DNA from: Burkholderiaceae bacterium
GTDB lineage: Bacteria > Pseudomonadota > Gammaproteobacteria > Burkholderiales > Burkholderiaceae
Direction of reading: 5' to 3'
DNA: 64,000 nt
Assembly (NCBI GenBank): GCA_947449305.1
Contig: CANFRA010000002.1
Coordinates: 1-64,000 of the forward strand
Positions within the stretch are counted from its first letter, which is position 1; every line of letters begins with the position of its first letter. Positions 43,518 to 54,073 of the stretch are shown piece after piece. Both the position numbers and the translations under genes were made by a program. The notes under the pieces were generated by a model. It was not told the DNA's origin and searched no databases. It was given only the letters and a program-made list of their open reading frames with translations.

Positions 43518-44402
43518 CTAGTATTTGTCTTTTTCATCCAACAGAGCGGTTGGGTAAAAATCATGCATATGCCATAAAGGTCCTGGGCCTTCGCCAATAC
43601 TTAAGAAACGCCCTGCCTCTAAGCCCGCCTCTACATAAGCAATTGCTTTAGCCACTGCATGACTTAAATCATGACCATCAGCTAAATACGTTGCAATGGC
43701 AGAGGCTAAAGAGCAGCCCGTTCCATGAGTATTGAGGGTATTGACACGGTAGTGTTTAAATTCTTTTGATTGGGTGACCTCCAAGCCATCCTCTAGAGTT
43801 TTCCACATCAGAAAATCGGTAATTTGGGTATGCGTAGCATCTAAGTGCCCGCCTTTGATCAAGACGGCTTGAGGACCCATCTCTAGTAATTGCTGTGCAG
43901 CCATTTTGAAATCATCCGCCCCAGAAATATCACGGCCTAACAACAATGATGCTTCCTCCATATTAGGGGTAATCAATGTTGCCATCGGAAACAATTGGGC
44001 GATCATCGCTTGCGCTGTGTCATCACCGCCTAGGCTCGCGCCAGAGGTCGCCCGTAAGACAGGATCCAGAACAATACGTTTGACGCCATGACGGTGCAAT
44101 GCTTTAGCTACAGTTCGGACAATTTCGGGGCTAGCAAGCATTCCGATTTTGACAATATCTACCCCGATATCCATCAAGACAGCATCAATCTGAGCCTCAA
44201 CTACATCCAGATCCACATCCTGAATACGAGTGACCCCGAGGGTATTTTGAGCCGTGATGGCAGTAATCACAGACATGCCATAGCCCCCAAGCGCAGTGAT
44301 CACCTTCAGATCAGCCTGCAGACCCGCCCCACCGCCGCTATCAGAACCGGCGATGCTCAGTACTCTGGGGATCTGGACAGATGTAGGAAGGGATGACTTC
44401 AT
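43518..44402 (-). CDS. thiD: Hydroxymethylpyrimidine/phosphomethylpyrimidine kinase
   Basis: IAGSDSGGGAGLQADLKVI, GTGCSLASAIATYLA. Confidence 0.95.
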   Translation of the reverse strand: MKSSLPTSVQIPRVLSIAGSDSGGGAGLQADLKVITALGGYGMSVITAITAQNTLGVTRIQDVDLDVVEAQIDAVLMDIGVDIVKIGMLASPEIVRTVAKALHRHGVKRIVLDPVLRATSGASLGGDDTAQAMIAQLFPMATLITPNMEEASLLLGRDISGADDFKMAAQQLLEMGPQAVLIKGGHLDATHTQITDFLMWKTLEDGLEVTQSKEFKHYRVNTLNTHGTGCSLASAIATYLADGHDLSHAVAKAIAYVEAGLEAGRFLSIGEGPGPLWHMHDFYPTALLDEKDKY

Positions 44403-44423
44403 ATTGCTATAATATCCGCTTAT

Positions 44424-44498
44424 TCCTCGATAGCTCAGCGGTAGAGCAGCAGACTGTTAATCTGTTGGTCCGTGGTTCGATCCCACGTCGAGGAGCCA
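44424..44498 (+). tRNA. tRNA-Asn (anticodon GTT), CCA encoded
   Basis: tcctcgatagctcagcggtagagcagcagactgttaatctgttggtccgtggttcgatcccacgtcgaggagcca; TATAAT at 44408-44413. Confidence 0.95.
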
Positions 44499-44506
44499 AA
44501 TACATT

Positions 44507-44543
44507 AAAAGCCCCTACTGAAAAAATAGGGGCTTTTGCTTTT
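44507..44543 (+). terminator. Intrinsic terminator after tRNA-Asn
   Basis: AAAAGCCCCTA-ctgaaaaaa-TAGGGGCTTTTgctttt. Confidence 0.85.
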
Positions 44544-44589
44544 GGGGCTTAGGGTAAGATTTAAAGACTCAATTTTAGGCGAGATAAAA

Positions 44590-44838
44590 ATGATGGATGA
44601 ATATGCTTTTATCGGCCTTTACCTCTTCTTTGGCGCATGTTTTGGCCTTTTGACTTACTCACAACGGCACTTGTTCAGCGAAGGACCTCGCAAGGCAATT
44701 AACTCAGATCAAACCTCGCCCCTAGAAGGCCGCATTTTTTGGATCATGGTTTGCACCTTCCTATGGCCAATCATGGTCATCACAAGAATTAATACCGCTT
44801 GGGTACTTTTCAAACGCAAAAAGCAATCTCAAAAGTAA
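44590..44838 (+). CDS. Small hypothetical membrane protein
   Basis: ATG at 44590; two hydrophobic segments and basic C-terminus FKRKKQSQK. Confidence 0.6.
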   Translation: MMDEYAFIGLYLFFGACFGLLTYSQRHLFSEGPRKAINSDQTSPLEGRIFWIMVCTFLWPIMVITRINTAWVLFKRKKQSQK

Positions 44839-44885
44839 TCCTTTAAGATCATCATGAGAATGAGTCTAATCAACAGGAGATGACA

Positions 44886-45917
44886 ATGATTCAAAGCAGT
44901 CCTTTTAATGCGATGGGCCGAGCAGCTCAATTTATCGTAGTTTTGGCAGCCCTATTCGCTGTTAGCGCTCAACCAAGCTTGGCTCAATCAGATTACCCAA
45001 ACAAGCCAATACGATTTGTTGTTCCCTTTCCTGCTGGCGGTGCAACAGACAATATTGCTAGACCACTTCAAAATGAACTCCAAAGCGCAGTGAAGTGGAA
45101 TGTCGTTATTGACAACAAGCCAGGTGCAGGCGGAAATATCGGTGCAGAAATCGTTGCTAAAGCACTACCCGATGGCTATACCTGGCTTATGGCCTCTGTT
45201 GGTACTCACGGTATTAATCTTCCTCTCTATACCCAAGGTGGCGGGAAGTTGCCATATGACCCTATTAAAGATTTCACACCCATCTCTCTAGTGGCAGAGT
45301 TACCCAATGTCTTGGTATTAAACCCAGAGTTTGCTGCCAAGAACAACATCAATACCGTCAATGATTTGATTGCCTATGCTAGAGCCAATCCTGGCAAGGT
45401 TAATATGGCCTCCAGCGGTAATGGCACATCAATCCACATGGCTGGAGAACTCTTTAAGTCGATGACTAAGACCTATATGGTTCATCTACCCTATAGAGGA
45501 AGTCCGCCAGCAGTTACCGATCTGATGGCAGGCAACGTAGACATCATGTTTGATAATCTGCCTTCCTCGATTAACTTTATTCGTGCTGGCCGCCTTAAAG
45601 CACTGGCAGTGACTAGTGCAAAGCGCTCTCCAGCATTCCCAGACTTACCAACGATTGCTGAAGCTGCAAACTTGCCAAACTATGAAGCGACTTCTTGGTT
45701 TGGTGTGGTTGGTCCAGCCAATATGCCGGCCGATATTTTGAGCAAAGACAGTGCTGTGTTGATGGCAGCGATTAACAGTCCATCCGTGAAAGAGAAGTAT
45801 CTGGCGATGGGTGCGCAGCCTGTAGGTAATACTCCTGCGCAATTTAGTACCTTCATTAAAAATGAAATCACTAAATGGACCAAGGTCGTGAAAGATTCTG
45901 GGGCAAAAGTAGACTAA
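44886..45917 (+). CDS. Tripartite tricarboxylate transporter (Bug) substrate-binding protein
   Basis: [43 protein letters not shown]. Confidence 0.93.
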   Translation: MIQSSPFNAMGRAAQFIVVLAALFAVSAQPSLAQSDYPNKPIRFVVPFPAGGATDNIARPLQNELQSAVKWNVVIDNKPGAGGNIGAEIVAKALPDGYTWLMASVGTHGINLPLYTQGGGKLPYDPIKDFTPISLVAELPNVLVLNPEFAAKNNINTVNDLIAYARANPGKVNMASSGNGTSIHMAGELFKSMTKTYMVHLPYRGSPPAVTDLMAGNVDIMFDNLPSSINFIRAGRLKALAVTSAKRSPAFPDLPTIAEAANLPNYEATSWFGVVGPANMPADILSKDSAVLMAAINSPSVKEKYLAMGAQPVGNTPAQFSTFIKNEITKWTKVVKDSGAKVD

Positions 45918-45936
45918 TCTATAGAGTCTACAAAGC

Positions 45937-45963
45937 AAAAGAGGAGCATTGCTCCTCTTTTTT
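45937..45963 (+). terminator. Intrinsic terminator
   Basis: AAAAGAGGAGC-ATT-GCTCCTCTTTTTT. Confidence 0.88.
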
Positions 45964-45981
45964 GTTCTTAACTATTTCTTT

Positions 45982-47640
45982 TCACTTACCTAATTGAGAA
46001 AGTAATTTACTAGGTGAGATGACTTCTTGGTCTAGGACCAATTCTATTAATGCGCCCTTTTTACTAGCTAGCGCTTTTGCAAATACCGGTGCAAACTCTT
46101 CAGTCTTGGTGACCCTAAATCCGGGCATCCCAAAGCTGTCTGCAAACTTCACAAAATCTGGATTGGTTAAGTCCGTTGCCATCACGCGCGACTTAAACTC
46201 CCTTTCCTGATGCATGCGAATTGTTCCCAGCATACTGTTATTAACAACCAGAACAATTGGAAAGGCATCGTAACGTGCAGCCGTTGCAAGCTCCTGGCAG
46301 TTCATCATAAAGTCGCCGTCGCCACAGACTGCAATTGCAACTTTCTCAGGGCTTGTGATCTTAGCAGCGATTGCTGCAGGTAAACCATAGCCCATAGAGC
46401 CATTTGCAGGGGCTAATTGAGTCTTATGAGGCCCATAAGGATAGAAGCGATGCACCCAGGTCGCAAAGTTGCCAGCACCATTGGTCACAATGGCATCACG
46501 CGGTATAGAGTTTGGCAATGAACTCATGATCTGGGCCAATTGCAAATCACCTGGTGTGCTTACTGGGCTAGCAAAAGCTAAATACTCAGCGTGCGCCGCT
46601 TGAATTGCTGCGCGATCATATTGATTCCCCATCTTGACATTCTTGAGGGCTGCACAGAAATTTTCTGGGCTGCAGTTGATGGCAAAGTCTGGGCGATAGA
46701 CACGACCCAGATCCTCTGCGCCTGGGAGCACATGAATCAGCTGAGTTTGAGCTTGAGGAATAGAGAGCAAGGTGTAACCAGCGGTTGTCATCTCACCCAA
46801 TCGCTCACCAATGACTAATAGAGCATCTGCCTCACTGATACGCTTAACTAAGGATGGGTTAGCGCCAATTCCTAAATCACCTGCAAACGCAGGATCGAGG
46901 TTATCAATCAGATCTTGAGAGCGAAAGCTGGTAGCTACTGGAACACCCTCTTGATTAGCCCAACTACGTAAATCATTGCAGGCATTGCTATTCCAATTGC
47001 CACCACCAGCAATAATCATGGGCTTTTTCGCTGATGTGAATACTTTCATCGCCAAATCAAACTGCTTGGTATTTAAACCTGGCTGAATGATATGGGCTGA
47101 TTTAACGGGATTATCTTGGCCAGACATGTACAACACGTCTTCAGGCAAAGCAAGTACAACGGGGCCTTTGCGCCCTGCTTGAGCTACATGAAAAGCATGC
47201 GATACAAATTCATCAATCCGATCAACGCGATCAATACTGCCAACCCATTTTGCGCATTCTGAATACATTCTGCGATAGTCGATTTCTTGAAAGGCTTCAC
47301 GCTCAACCATGTCTGTGCCAACCTGGCCAACGAGCAAAACCATTGGGGTTGCATCTTGATATGCTGTATGCATGCCGATCATGGCATTAGAGGCGCCAGG
47401 TCCACGGGTGACCATCATCACTCCAGCTTGGCCAGTCAATTTGGCATAGGCCTCAGCCATATAGGCGGCACCACCCTCTTGACGACAAGTAATGAACCGA
47501 AAGTGAGGATGATCTACGAGGCCATTTAATAGCGGTAAAAAGCTTTCGCCGGGAACTCCAAAGGCAATGTTGACTCCTTGTCTTACCAAGGCATTTGCCA
47601 GTATCTGACCACCATTGATTGTCTTGCTTGGTGTCTGCAT
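45982..47640 (-). CDS. Thiamine-diphosphate-binding enzyme (acetolactate synthase-like)
   Basis: GVPGESFLPLLNGL, GPGASNAMIGMHTAYQDATPMV, GDGDFMMNCQELATAARYDAFPIVLVVNN. Confidence 0.88.
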   Translation of the reverse strand: MQTPSKTINGGQILANALVRQGVNIAFGVPGESFLPLLNGLVDHPHFRFITCRQEGGAAYMAEAYAKLTGQAGVMMVTRGPGASNAMIGMHTAYQDATPMVLLVGQVGTDMVEREAFQEIDYRRMYSECAKWVGSIDRVDRIDEFVSHAFHVAQAGRKGPVVLALPEDVLYMSGQDNPVKSAHIIQPGLNTKQFDLAMKVFTSAKKPMIIAGGGNWNSNACNDLRSWANQEGVPVATSFRSQDLIDNLDPAFAGDLGIGANPSLVKRISEADALLVIGERLGEMTTAGYTLLSIPQAQTQLIHVLPGAEDLGRVYRPDFAINCSPENFCAALKNVKMGNQYDRAAIQAAHAEYLAFASPVSTPGDLQLAQIMSSLPNSIPRDAIVTNGAGNFATWVHRFYPYGPHKTQLAPANGSMGYGLPAAIAAKITSPEKVAIAVCGDGDFMMNCQELATAARYDAFPIVLVVNNSMLGTIRMHQEREFKSRVMATDLTNPDFVKFADSFGMPGFRVTKTEEFAPVFAKALASKKGALIELVLDQEVISPSKLLSQLGK

Positions 47641-47792
47641 TCTATTTTTATACTTTCTTGTGGATCTAATGTGTCATGGTGTTCAAATACGCCAAATAGA
47701 AAGTTATCACACTTTTGGCATGTCCCAGAGCGAATCGGGCTGTCCTATACTGCGGGAACAGACTAAAAATCAATCAATTGGGGAGCGCTGAG

Positions 47793-48662
47793 ATGAGGTT
47801 ATTTGGCTTTAAGGGAGCAAATGGATATGAGGGCGTAGGAGCACTCTCCAAAGGCGACGAAAATAGCTTTATTGATGTCTGTGCCACAGATTCACTCATC
47901 CCCAATAGCATCCAGGAAATCATCCAATCCCAAGCGCATTTGGATCGAGTGCATGCTGCCATTGCTAACTCTAAAGCGATCACTGGCAAGCTTAATACGA
48001 TCACCTTCAAAGCGCCGATTGAAAGGCCAGGAAAAATTGTTTGTATGGGCCTGAACTATGCTGACCATGCCAAAGAAGGTGGCAACGCTAGGCCAGAATA
48101 TCCGAGTTTTTTTATGCGAGGGCCCAGCTCAATGACGGCGCATTTAAGCCCGATTGTGCGGCCTAAAGTATCTGACAAACTCGACTACGAGGCAGAACTT
48201 GCCTTTGTTGTTGGTAAGAAAGCTCGGCACCTTACTTTAGAGAATGCCTTAGATTGTGTGGCCGGTTACAGCATCTTCAATGATGGCAGTATTCGAGACT
48301 ACCAACGCAAAACTACACAGTGGACGATTGGCAAGAACTTTGATCAAACTGGCGCCTTTGGTCCATGGCTAGTCACACCAGATGAACTTCCCGCTGGATG
48401 CCATGGTTTGAATATTCAATCTCGTTTAAATGGTCAAGTAATGCAAAACGCGAACACCAAGGATTTCTTATGGGGCGTTGCAGAAACCATTGTGCTGATT
48501 TCTGAATGCATGACTTTAGAGCCAGGGGATGTTGTGATTACCGGTACGCCTGCTGGTGTAGGTTACGCTAGAACGCCCCCTGTCTTTATGAAACCTGGGG
48601 ATATCTGCGAAATTGAAATTGAATCGATTGGTATATTACGAAATAGCATCGCAGATGAGTGA
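47793..48662 (+). CDS. Fumarylacetoacetate hydrolase family protein
   Basis: CMGLNYADHAKEGG, DYEAELAFVVGKKAR, GDVVITGTPAGVGYARTPP; start trimmed to ATG 47793. Confidence 0.92.
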   Translation: MRLFGFKGANGYEGVGALSKGDENSFIDVCATDSLIPNSIQEIIQSQAHLDRVHAAIANSKAITGKLNTITFKAPIERPGKIVCMGLNYADHAKEGGNARPEYPSFFMRGPSSMTAHLSPIVRPKVSDKLDYEAELAFVVGKKARHLTLENALDCVAGYSIFNDGSIRDYQRKTTQWTIGKNFDQTGAFGPWLVTPDELPAGCHGLNIQSRLNGQVMQNANTKDFLWGVAETIVLISECMTLEPGDVVITGTPAGVGYARTPPVFMKPGDICEIEIESIGILRNSIADE

Positions 48663-48677
48663 GCTATGTTCGGCCCT

Positions 48678-50015
48678 CTAGTGGAGCTTCACAATGGAAT
48701 CAGTTCTACGATGAATTAAGCGACTGATTGTGTCAAGTATGACTTTGACCCATCCATGCAAGGCCAGTTGATGTAATTTGTACAAGCTCAGATACATGAT
48801 CTTAGCAAAAAAACCATCGATCATGAGGCTGCCACCAATTAATCCTCCCATCATACTGCCGACGCTACTAAATTTACCTAAGGAAACCAACGAGCCAAAA
48901 TCGCGATATCGATAGGCTTTTAAAGGCTTGCCTTGAACAATGTTTTCAATTTGAGCAAATAAATGGGAGGCTTGTTGATGTGCTGCTTGAGCACGTGGTG
49001 GAACAATTCCCCCTTTACCCCCGTTTGCTTCTGGCCAAGGGCAGGCAGCGCAATCACCCATTGCAAAGATATGAGAATCACGCGTGGTTTGTAGCGTTGG
49101 CAACACTACCAATTGATTTGCACGGTTGCTTTCTAAACCGCCAATTTCATGTAAAAAATCAGGCGCCTTCACACCAGCAGCCCAAACAATTAATTCTGCA
49201 GGAATCTCGATTCCATCAGCCAGCCGTAACCTATCTAAAAAGACCTCTTCCACCTTTGCGCCAGTAATCACCTCTACCCCAAGATCCGCTAGCAGCGTTT
49301 GCGCCGCCGCTGATACTCTTTCTGGTAGTGCTGGCAATATTCGTGGCGCAGCCTCGATGAGAATCACCTTCAGATCCTTATCGGGATTCACGCGATCCAT
49401 GCCGTATGAAATCACCTGACGCGTTGTGCGATGTAATTCTGCAGCAAGCTCTACACCCGTTGCGCCAGCGCCAATAATGGCCACCTTCAATTGATTTAAT
49501 GCCAAAGGAGCATGTTGTGATTCAGCTCTAAGGCAGGCATTAATCATGCGCAAATGAAAACGCTTTGCATCGGCTAGTGACTCTAAGCGCTGAGCATACT
49601 TTTCTACACCTGGTGTACCAAAATCATTGGTTAAGCTGCCAATCGCAATAATCAAGGTGTCATAAGGAATCAATCGTTCTGGCGTTACCGATTGGCCCAT
49701 GTCATCTAAAAATGGCCCAATCCGAATTTCCTTCTTCTCTCTATCAATATCGATCAGCTCACCAATCCGAAAGGCAAAGTGATGCCAATGGGCTTGAGCA
49801 ATGTAGTCTAATTCTTGATCGGCAAGATCCATAATGCCTGCAGCGACCTCATGGAGTTTAGGCTTCCAGATATGGGTACGATTCTTGTCCACTAAAGTGA
49901 CACTGATTTTTGGTGACCCAGGCTTTGCTGAACCATAGCGGTTGCCCAACTTAGTGGCAAGCTCCAAGCCTCCGGCACCTCCCCCTACTATGACGATTTT
50001 GTGAACCTGACTCAC
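48678..50015 (-). CDS. NAD(P)/FAD-dependent oxidoreductase (NDH-2 type)
   Basis: IVIVGGGAGGLELATKLG, FAMGDCAACPW, LVSLGKFSSVG. Confidence 0.9.
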   Translation of the reverse strand: MSQVHKIVIVGGGAGGLELATKLGNRYGSAKPGSPKISVTLVDKNRTHIWKPKLHEVAAGIMDLADQELDYIAQAHWHHFAFRIGELIDIDREKKEIRIGPFLDDMGQSVTPERLIPYDTLIIAIGSLTNDFGTPGVEKYAQRLESLADAKRFHLRMINACLRAESQHAPLALNQLKVAIIGAGATGVELAAELHRTTRQVISYGMDRVNPDKDLKVILIEAAPRILPALPERVSAAAQTLLADLGVEVITGAKVEEVFLDRLRLADGIEIPAELIVWAAGVKAPDFLHEIGGLESNRANQLVVLPTLQTTRDSHIFAMGDCAACPWPEANGGKGGIVPPRAQAAHQQASHLFAQIENIVQGKPLKAYRYRDFGSLVSLGKFSSVGSMMGGLIGGSLMIDGFFAKIMYLSLYKLHQLALHGWVKVILDTISRLIHRRTDSIVKLH

Positions 50016-50033
50016 GCGCTTACCTTAGATAGC

Positions 50034-50765
50034 CTAACTCGCATTGCTTAATCCGACAGTTATACCGCCACAAACATAGAGCGTTTGACCAGTAGTAAAG
50101 CCTGAGCGGTCATCGATTAAGTAAGCTGCTGCGTGCGCTATATCTTCTGGCTGCCCCATTCTCTTGACGGGAATATTTTCAATAATTTTGATGGTCTTTG
50201 GAGCATTGGGTGGATTACCTGAGGTAAACAATTCTGTCGCAATCGGGCCTGGCCCAATGGCATTGACGGTAATGCCATATTGAGCCAGCTCTAAAGCCCA
50301 GGTTCTTGTCATTCCCTGTAATCCCGCTTTCATAGCGGCATAGGCGGTACGCTCTTCTTTGCCTAGCGCTGCACGACTTGCGATATTCACTATCCGCCCG
50401 AAGTTATCTTGTCGCATTTGGGGAAGCAATTGCTGGGCAAGCACCATGGGCGCCTTTAAGTTGAGGGCATAGACAGCATCAAAATCTGCCGCGCTCACAT
50501 CCTCAAGAGCGCCCGGCTTAATAATGCCCGCATTATTTACTAACCTGAGTACCTTAGTGCGACTGGTAATCTCTTGAAGAAGCTTTTTAACAGTATCGCT
50601 ATCAGTGATATCCACTTCATGAAATTCTTCGTCTTTTAATAAACTGGGTGGAGTTAACTTATCCAAGTTAATGACTCGATAACCATCATGAGTTAATCGC
50701 GTAGCAATAGCCCTGCCGATTCCGCGACTTGCGCCAGTAATTAGTACATTCTTTTGCTTATCCAT
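50034..50765 (-). CDS. SDR family oxidoreductase
   Basis: ITGASRGIGRAIATRL, LVNNAGII, YAAMKAGLQGMTR. Confidence 0.9.
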   Translation of the reverse strand: MDKQKNVLITGASRGIGRAIATRLTHDGYRVINLDKLTPPSLLKDEEFHEVDITDSDTVKKLLQEITSRTKVLRLVNNAGIIKPGALEDVSAADFDAVYALNLKAPMVLAQQLLPQMRQDNFGRIVNIASRAALGKEERTAYAAMKAGLQGMTRTWALELAQYGITVNAIGPGPIATELFTSGNPPNAPKTIKIIENIPVKRMGQPEDIAHAAAYLIDDRSGFTTGQTLYVCGGITVGLSNAS

Positions 50766-50788
50766 AAGCTAGCCTTCTATTAATGCTA

Positions 50789-51784
50789 TCAATCTACTGT
50801 AGCGCCAGAAGCCTTCACTACTTTTTCCCATTTCTGAGTTTCATTGGCTATCGTTCTTCCAAAATCTTCTGGGGTTCCCGGAATGGGTACACCACCCAAG
50901 TCAGCTAAACGCTTTAACATTTTGGGGTCAGCTAATAACTGATTCATTGCAGCGTTGACTTTATTCACTGCCTCGCGTGGAGACCCTTTGGGCATTGAAA
51001 GACCAAACCAAGCAGTCGCCTCGTATCCAGGCACGGTCTCTGCAATCGTTGGTACATTGGGCAATGAAGGCTCAATCGTCACTGAAGTGACTCCCAGCGC
51101 CCGAATTCTGCCGTCTTTAATAAATCCAGCGGATGAAGGTAAATTGTCAAAAATAACCTGCACCTGTCCACCAATCAAATCATTTAAGGCGGGGCCTGCT
51201 CCCTTATAAGGAACGTGAGCCATCTTGCAGCCCGTCATGGATTTAAATAACTCGCCCGATAAATGAACTGAGGTTCCGCTTCCGGAAGATGCCATGTTGA
51301 CTTTAGTGGGGTTAGCCTTGCAATACTCAATAAACTCGGCAACGGTCTTCACTGGCATACCATTGGTAATCACCATCACATTGGGTGTGCGCACAATGCC
51401 GGCTACTGGGGCAGCATCGTTGATAAAGTTAAACGGTAAGTTTTTATACAGGGTAGCGTTAATACCATTGGCTGGATTGGTTAACAGCATGGTGTATCCG
51501 TCGGGTGGTGATTTAAGTGCGAAGTCAGTCCCAATATTATTGCCCCCACCTGGCTTGTTTTCAACAACGACAGCAACGCCTAGTTTTTCTGTTAAGCCTT
51601 GAGAAATGATTCTGGCAAGGACATCAGTGGTACCACCTGGAGTGTAAGGAACTACTAAACGAATGGGTTTTTCCGGATAAGGTGCTGCGGTAGAAAAACT
51701 AGAGAAAAAAGCGAGGCAACCGAACAATAATGCAGCGTATGGTGAAATATGGTGCATGTCTACTCTCCTGTAATTGATGGCCAA
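50789..51784 (-). CDS. Tripartite tricarboxylate transporter (Bug) substrate-binding protein
   Basis: [47 protein letters not shown]. Confidence 0.93.
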   Translation of the reverse strand: MAINYRRVDMHHISPYAALLFGCLAFFSSFSTAAPYPEKPIRLVVPYTPGGTTDVLARIISQGLTEKLGVAVVVENKPGGGNNIGTDFALKSPPDGYTMLLTNPANGINATLYKNLPFNFINDAAPVAGIVRTPNVMVITNGMPVKTVAEFIEYCKANPTKVNMASSGSGTSVHLSGELFKSMTGCKMAHVPYKGAGPALNDLIGGQVQVIFDNLPSSAGFIKDGRIRALGVTSVTIEPSLPNVPTIAETVPGYEATAWFGLSMPKGSPREAVNKVNAAMNQLLADPKMLKRLADLGGVPIPGTPEDFGRTIANETQKWEKVVKASGATVD

Positions 51785-51815
51785 CTAATATATTCAGAGA
51801 CTATTTTGAATGGAC

Positions 51816-53249
51816 TTACTGGGAATTGCATATAGGGGGTTTCCTCTGTGCAAACAGCGTTTTTTGCTCAAAGGCGTGGGCTAGCTGCAAAATACCAAAG
51901 TCATCCCGATGGCGTCCCACAATCTGGATGCCTACGGGTAGTCCGTTTTCGGTAAAACCTGCCGGTACAGAAATCGCAGGATTTCCTAGGGCGCTAATGA
52001 GGTAGCATGTTTTTTGCCAATCAATATAGGTATTCATTTTTACGCCATTAATTTGCGCTGGATACTCTTCCTCAATGGAAAATGGCGCCACTTGGGATAC
52101 CGGCAAGACTAAAAAATCATACTTCTGAAAGAACTCTCGCATGCGATGGTAAAGCTCGGTACGTTTGGCTTCTGCGCGCGCTAATTGGGGGCCAGTGATA
52201 GGTAAGCCTTGTTCAGCGTTCCAAATCACAGTGTCTTTAATTTGATCACGATGCTCTTTTAATAACGGCGTAATACGTAGCTCTGTTCTCCAGGCGCGCC
52301 AGAGCATGAAGATTTCATCTGCCTCCGTAATATTGGGCTCATCATTAATGAGCTCACAACCTATCTCCTGAAAGACTGCCCGAGATGACTCTATTACTCT
52401 AGCCACTTCTGGCTCAACGGGTAAGCCACCAAGATTTGCACTAAAAGCGATCTTACATCCCTTAAATGATCTAGCTAAAGGATTTAAAAAGATTTCTCCA
52501 GGGGCTTCTAAAGAAATTGGCGAACGATCATCAGGCCCCGACATGGCAGCCATCGCTAAAGCTAAATCTTGAACCGAGCGTGCCATAGGGCCTGAGACAC
52601 TCATAGTTTGCCAACCTAATGATTCTGGCCATGAAGGCACCCTGCCAACCGAAGGTCGTATTCCAACAAGATTACAAAAGCTGGCTGGATTGCGTAATGA
52701 ACCACCTAAATCAGTTCCATCAGCCAACGCAATCATGCCGCTAGCTAAAGCAACTGCACCACCACCTGAAGATCCTCCACAGGTCTTACTGAGGTCATAT
52801 GGATTGGGCGTAGAACCAAAGACCGCATTAAATGTTTGGCTACCAGCACCAAACTCGGGTGTATTAGTTTTGCCCAGGCTAATAGCGCCAGCTTTCTTTA
52901 AGCGTTCAACCGGTAAGGAATCCACATCGGGTACAAAATCTTGATATGCGAGAGATCCAAAAGTAGTTCTCACGCCACGGGTTAAAAATAAATCCTTATG
53001 GGCAACTGGTAGTCCATGCAAGATGCCAAGAGATTCATTTGCCGCAATTTTTTGATCTGCAATGACAGCCTGCTCCATTGCAGAATCAGCAGTTAAAGTA
53101 ACAATCGCATTTAAGGTTGGATTAAGGCGCTCTATTTGGTCTAAATGCGTACGAATGACCTGGGCAACAGAGATCTTTTTTAATCGAATGAGTTTGGCTA
53201 ACTCAGTAGCAGATGCAAAACACAAATCATCATGTGACATTTGAAACAA
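51816..53249 (-). CDS. Amidase (amidase signature family)
   Basis: LPVAHKDLFLTRGVRTTFGS, CGGSSGGGAVALASGMIALADGTDLGGSLRNPASFC. Confidence 0.94.
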   Translation of the reverse strand: MFQMSHDDLCFASATELAKLIRLKKISVAQVIRTHLDQIERLNPTLNAIVTLTADSAMEQAVIADQKIAANESLGILHGLPVAHKDLFLTRGVRTTFGSLAYQDFVPDVDSLPVERLKKAGAISLGKTNTPEFGAGSQTFNAVFGSTPNPYDLSKTCGGSSGGGAVALASGMIALADGTDLGGSLRNPASFCNLVGIRPSVGRVPSWPESLGWQTMSVSGPMARSVQDLALAMAAMSGPDDRSPISLEAPGEIFLNPLARSFKGCKIAFSANLGGLPVEPEVARVIESSRAVFQEIGCELINDEPNITEADEIFMLWRAWRTELRITPLLKEHRDQIKDTVIWNAEQGLPITGPQLARAEAKRTELYHRMREFFQKYDFLVLPVSQVAPFSIEEEYPAQINGVKMNTYIDWQKTCYLISALGNPAISVPAGFTENGLPVGIQIVGRHRDDFGILQLAHAFEQKTLFAQRKPPICNSQ

Positions 53250-53336
53250 TCTCCCTCATTCTTTTTCTTATTAACGTAGTATATGCGACACCATTTTGGG
53301 GTATTCAGAGTGAATTTAAAGGTGTACCCTAGGCTT

Positions 53337-54020
53337 CTAGATCACTTCCAACACTTTGCTAAGTGAAGTGCCCTCGTAGTTTGGTTTTTCACCTATCTCT
53401 TCAAACGGATGGCCAAGGCGATTAACCCAAAACACATCAAATCCATACCATTTAGCTGCCAAAGCATCCCAAGCATTGCTAGATACAAATAGAATTTCTT
53501 CCTTTTGCACCGGAAATGCCTTTAAAAGCAATTCATAGGCTTGAGGAGCAGTTTTAAATAAACGAACATCTTCAACCGTAACGACTTTATCTAAGTAAGG
53601 CTTTAAACCATTAGCCTCCACTACAGTAGCAAGCATCTCTCTACTACCATTAGATAAAATTGCTGTAGAGATCCCTTTTTCTTTAATTGTTTTGACAACG
53701 CTTAGACTGTCTTCAAAACTCGTGAGCTTGGCATACTGATCCATCAGTCGCTTTTCATCTTCAGGGGTGAGGTTGAATCCCATTCGTTTGCAAACATAAC
53801 GTAATGAGCGTACGGTTAACTCCCAAAATGGGAGATAGTGTTTGCTACCAGCCGGATTAGGGTCGCTCATGGTGACAAGGCGTGTGTATTCAATTTGACG
53901 ATCACGCCACATCAAAGAAAACGCTTGACCATTACCAGGAAAGAGCTCTTCGGCCAGTTGTCCCATGGAATAGACATCAAATAATGTGCCATAGGCATCA
54001 AATGCGATTAATTTATACAT
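53337..54020 (-). CDS. Haloacid dehalogenase type II (HAD)
   Basis: AFDAYGTLFDVYSM, LSNGSREML, FVSSNAWDALAAKWYGFDVFWVNR. Confidence 0.93.
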   Translation of the reverse strand: MYKLIAFDAYGTLFDVYSMGQLAEELFPGNGQAFSLMWRDRQIEYTRLVTMSDPNPAGSKHYLPFWELTVRSLRYVCKRMGFNLTPEDEKRLMDQYAKLTSFEDSLSVVKTIKEKGISTAILSNGSREMLATVVEANGLKPYLDKVVTVEDVRLFKTAPQAYELLLKAFPVQKEEILFVSSNAWDALAAKWYGFDVFWVNRLGHPFEEIGEKPNYEGTSLSKVLEVI

Positions 54021-54073
54021 GCTGACTTCCAGCAGGCGCCAGGATCTGAGGCGTTGGGTAAGATGAGTTCATT

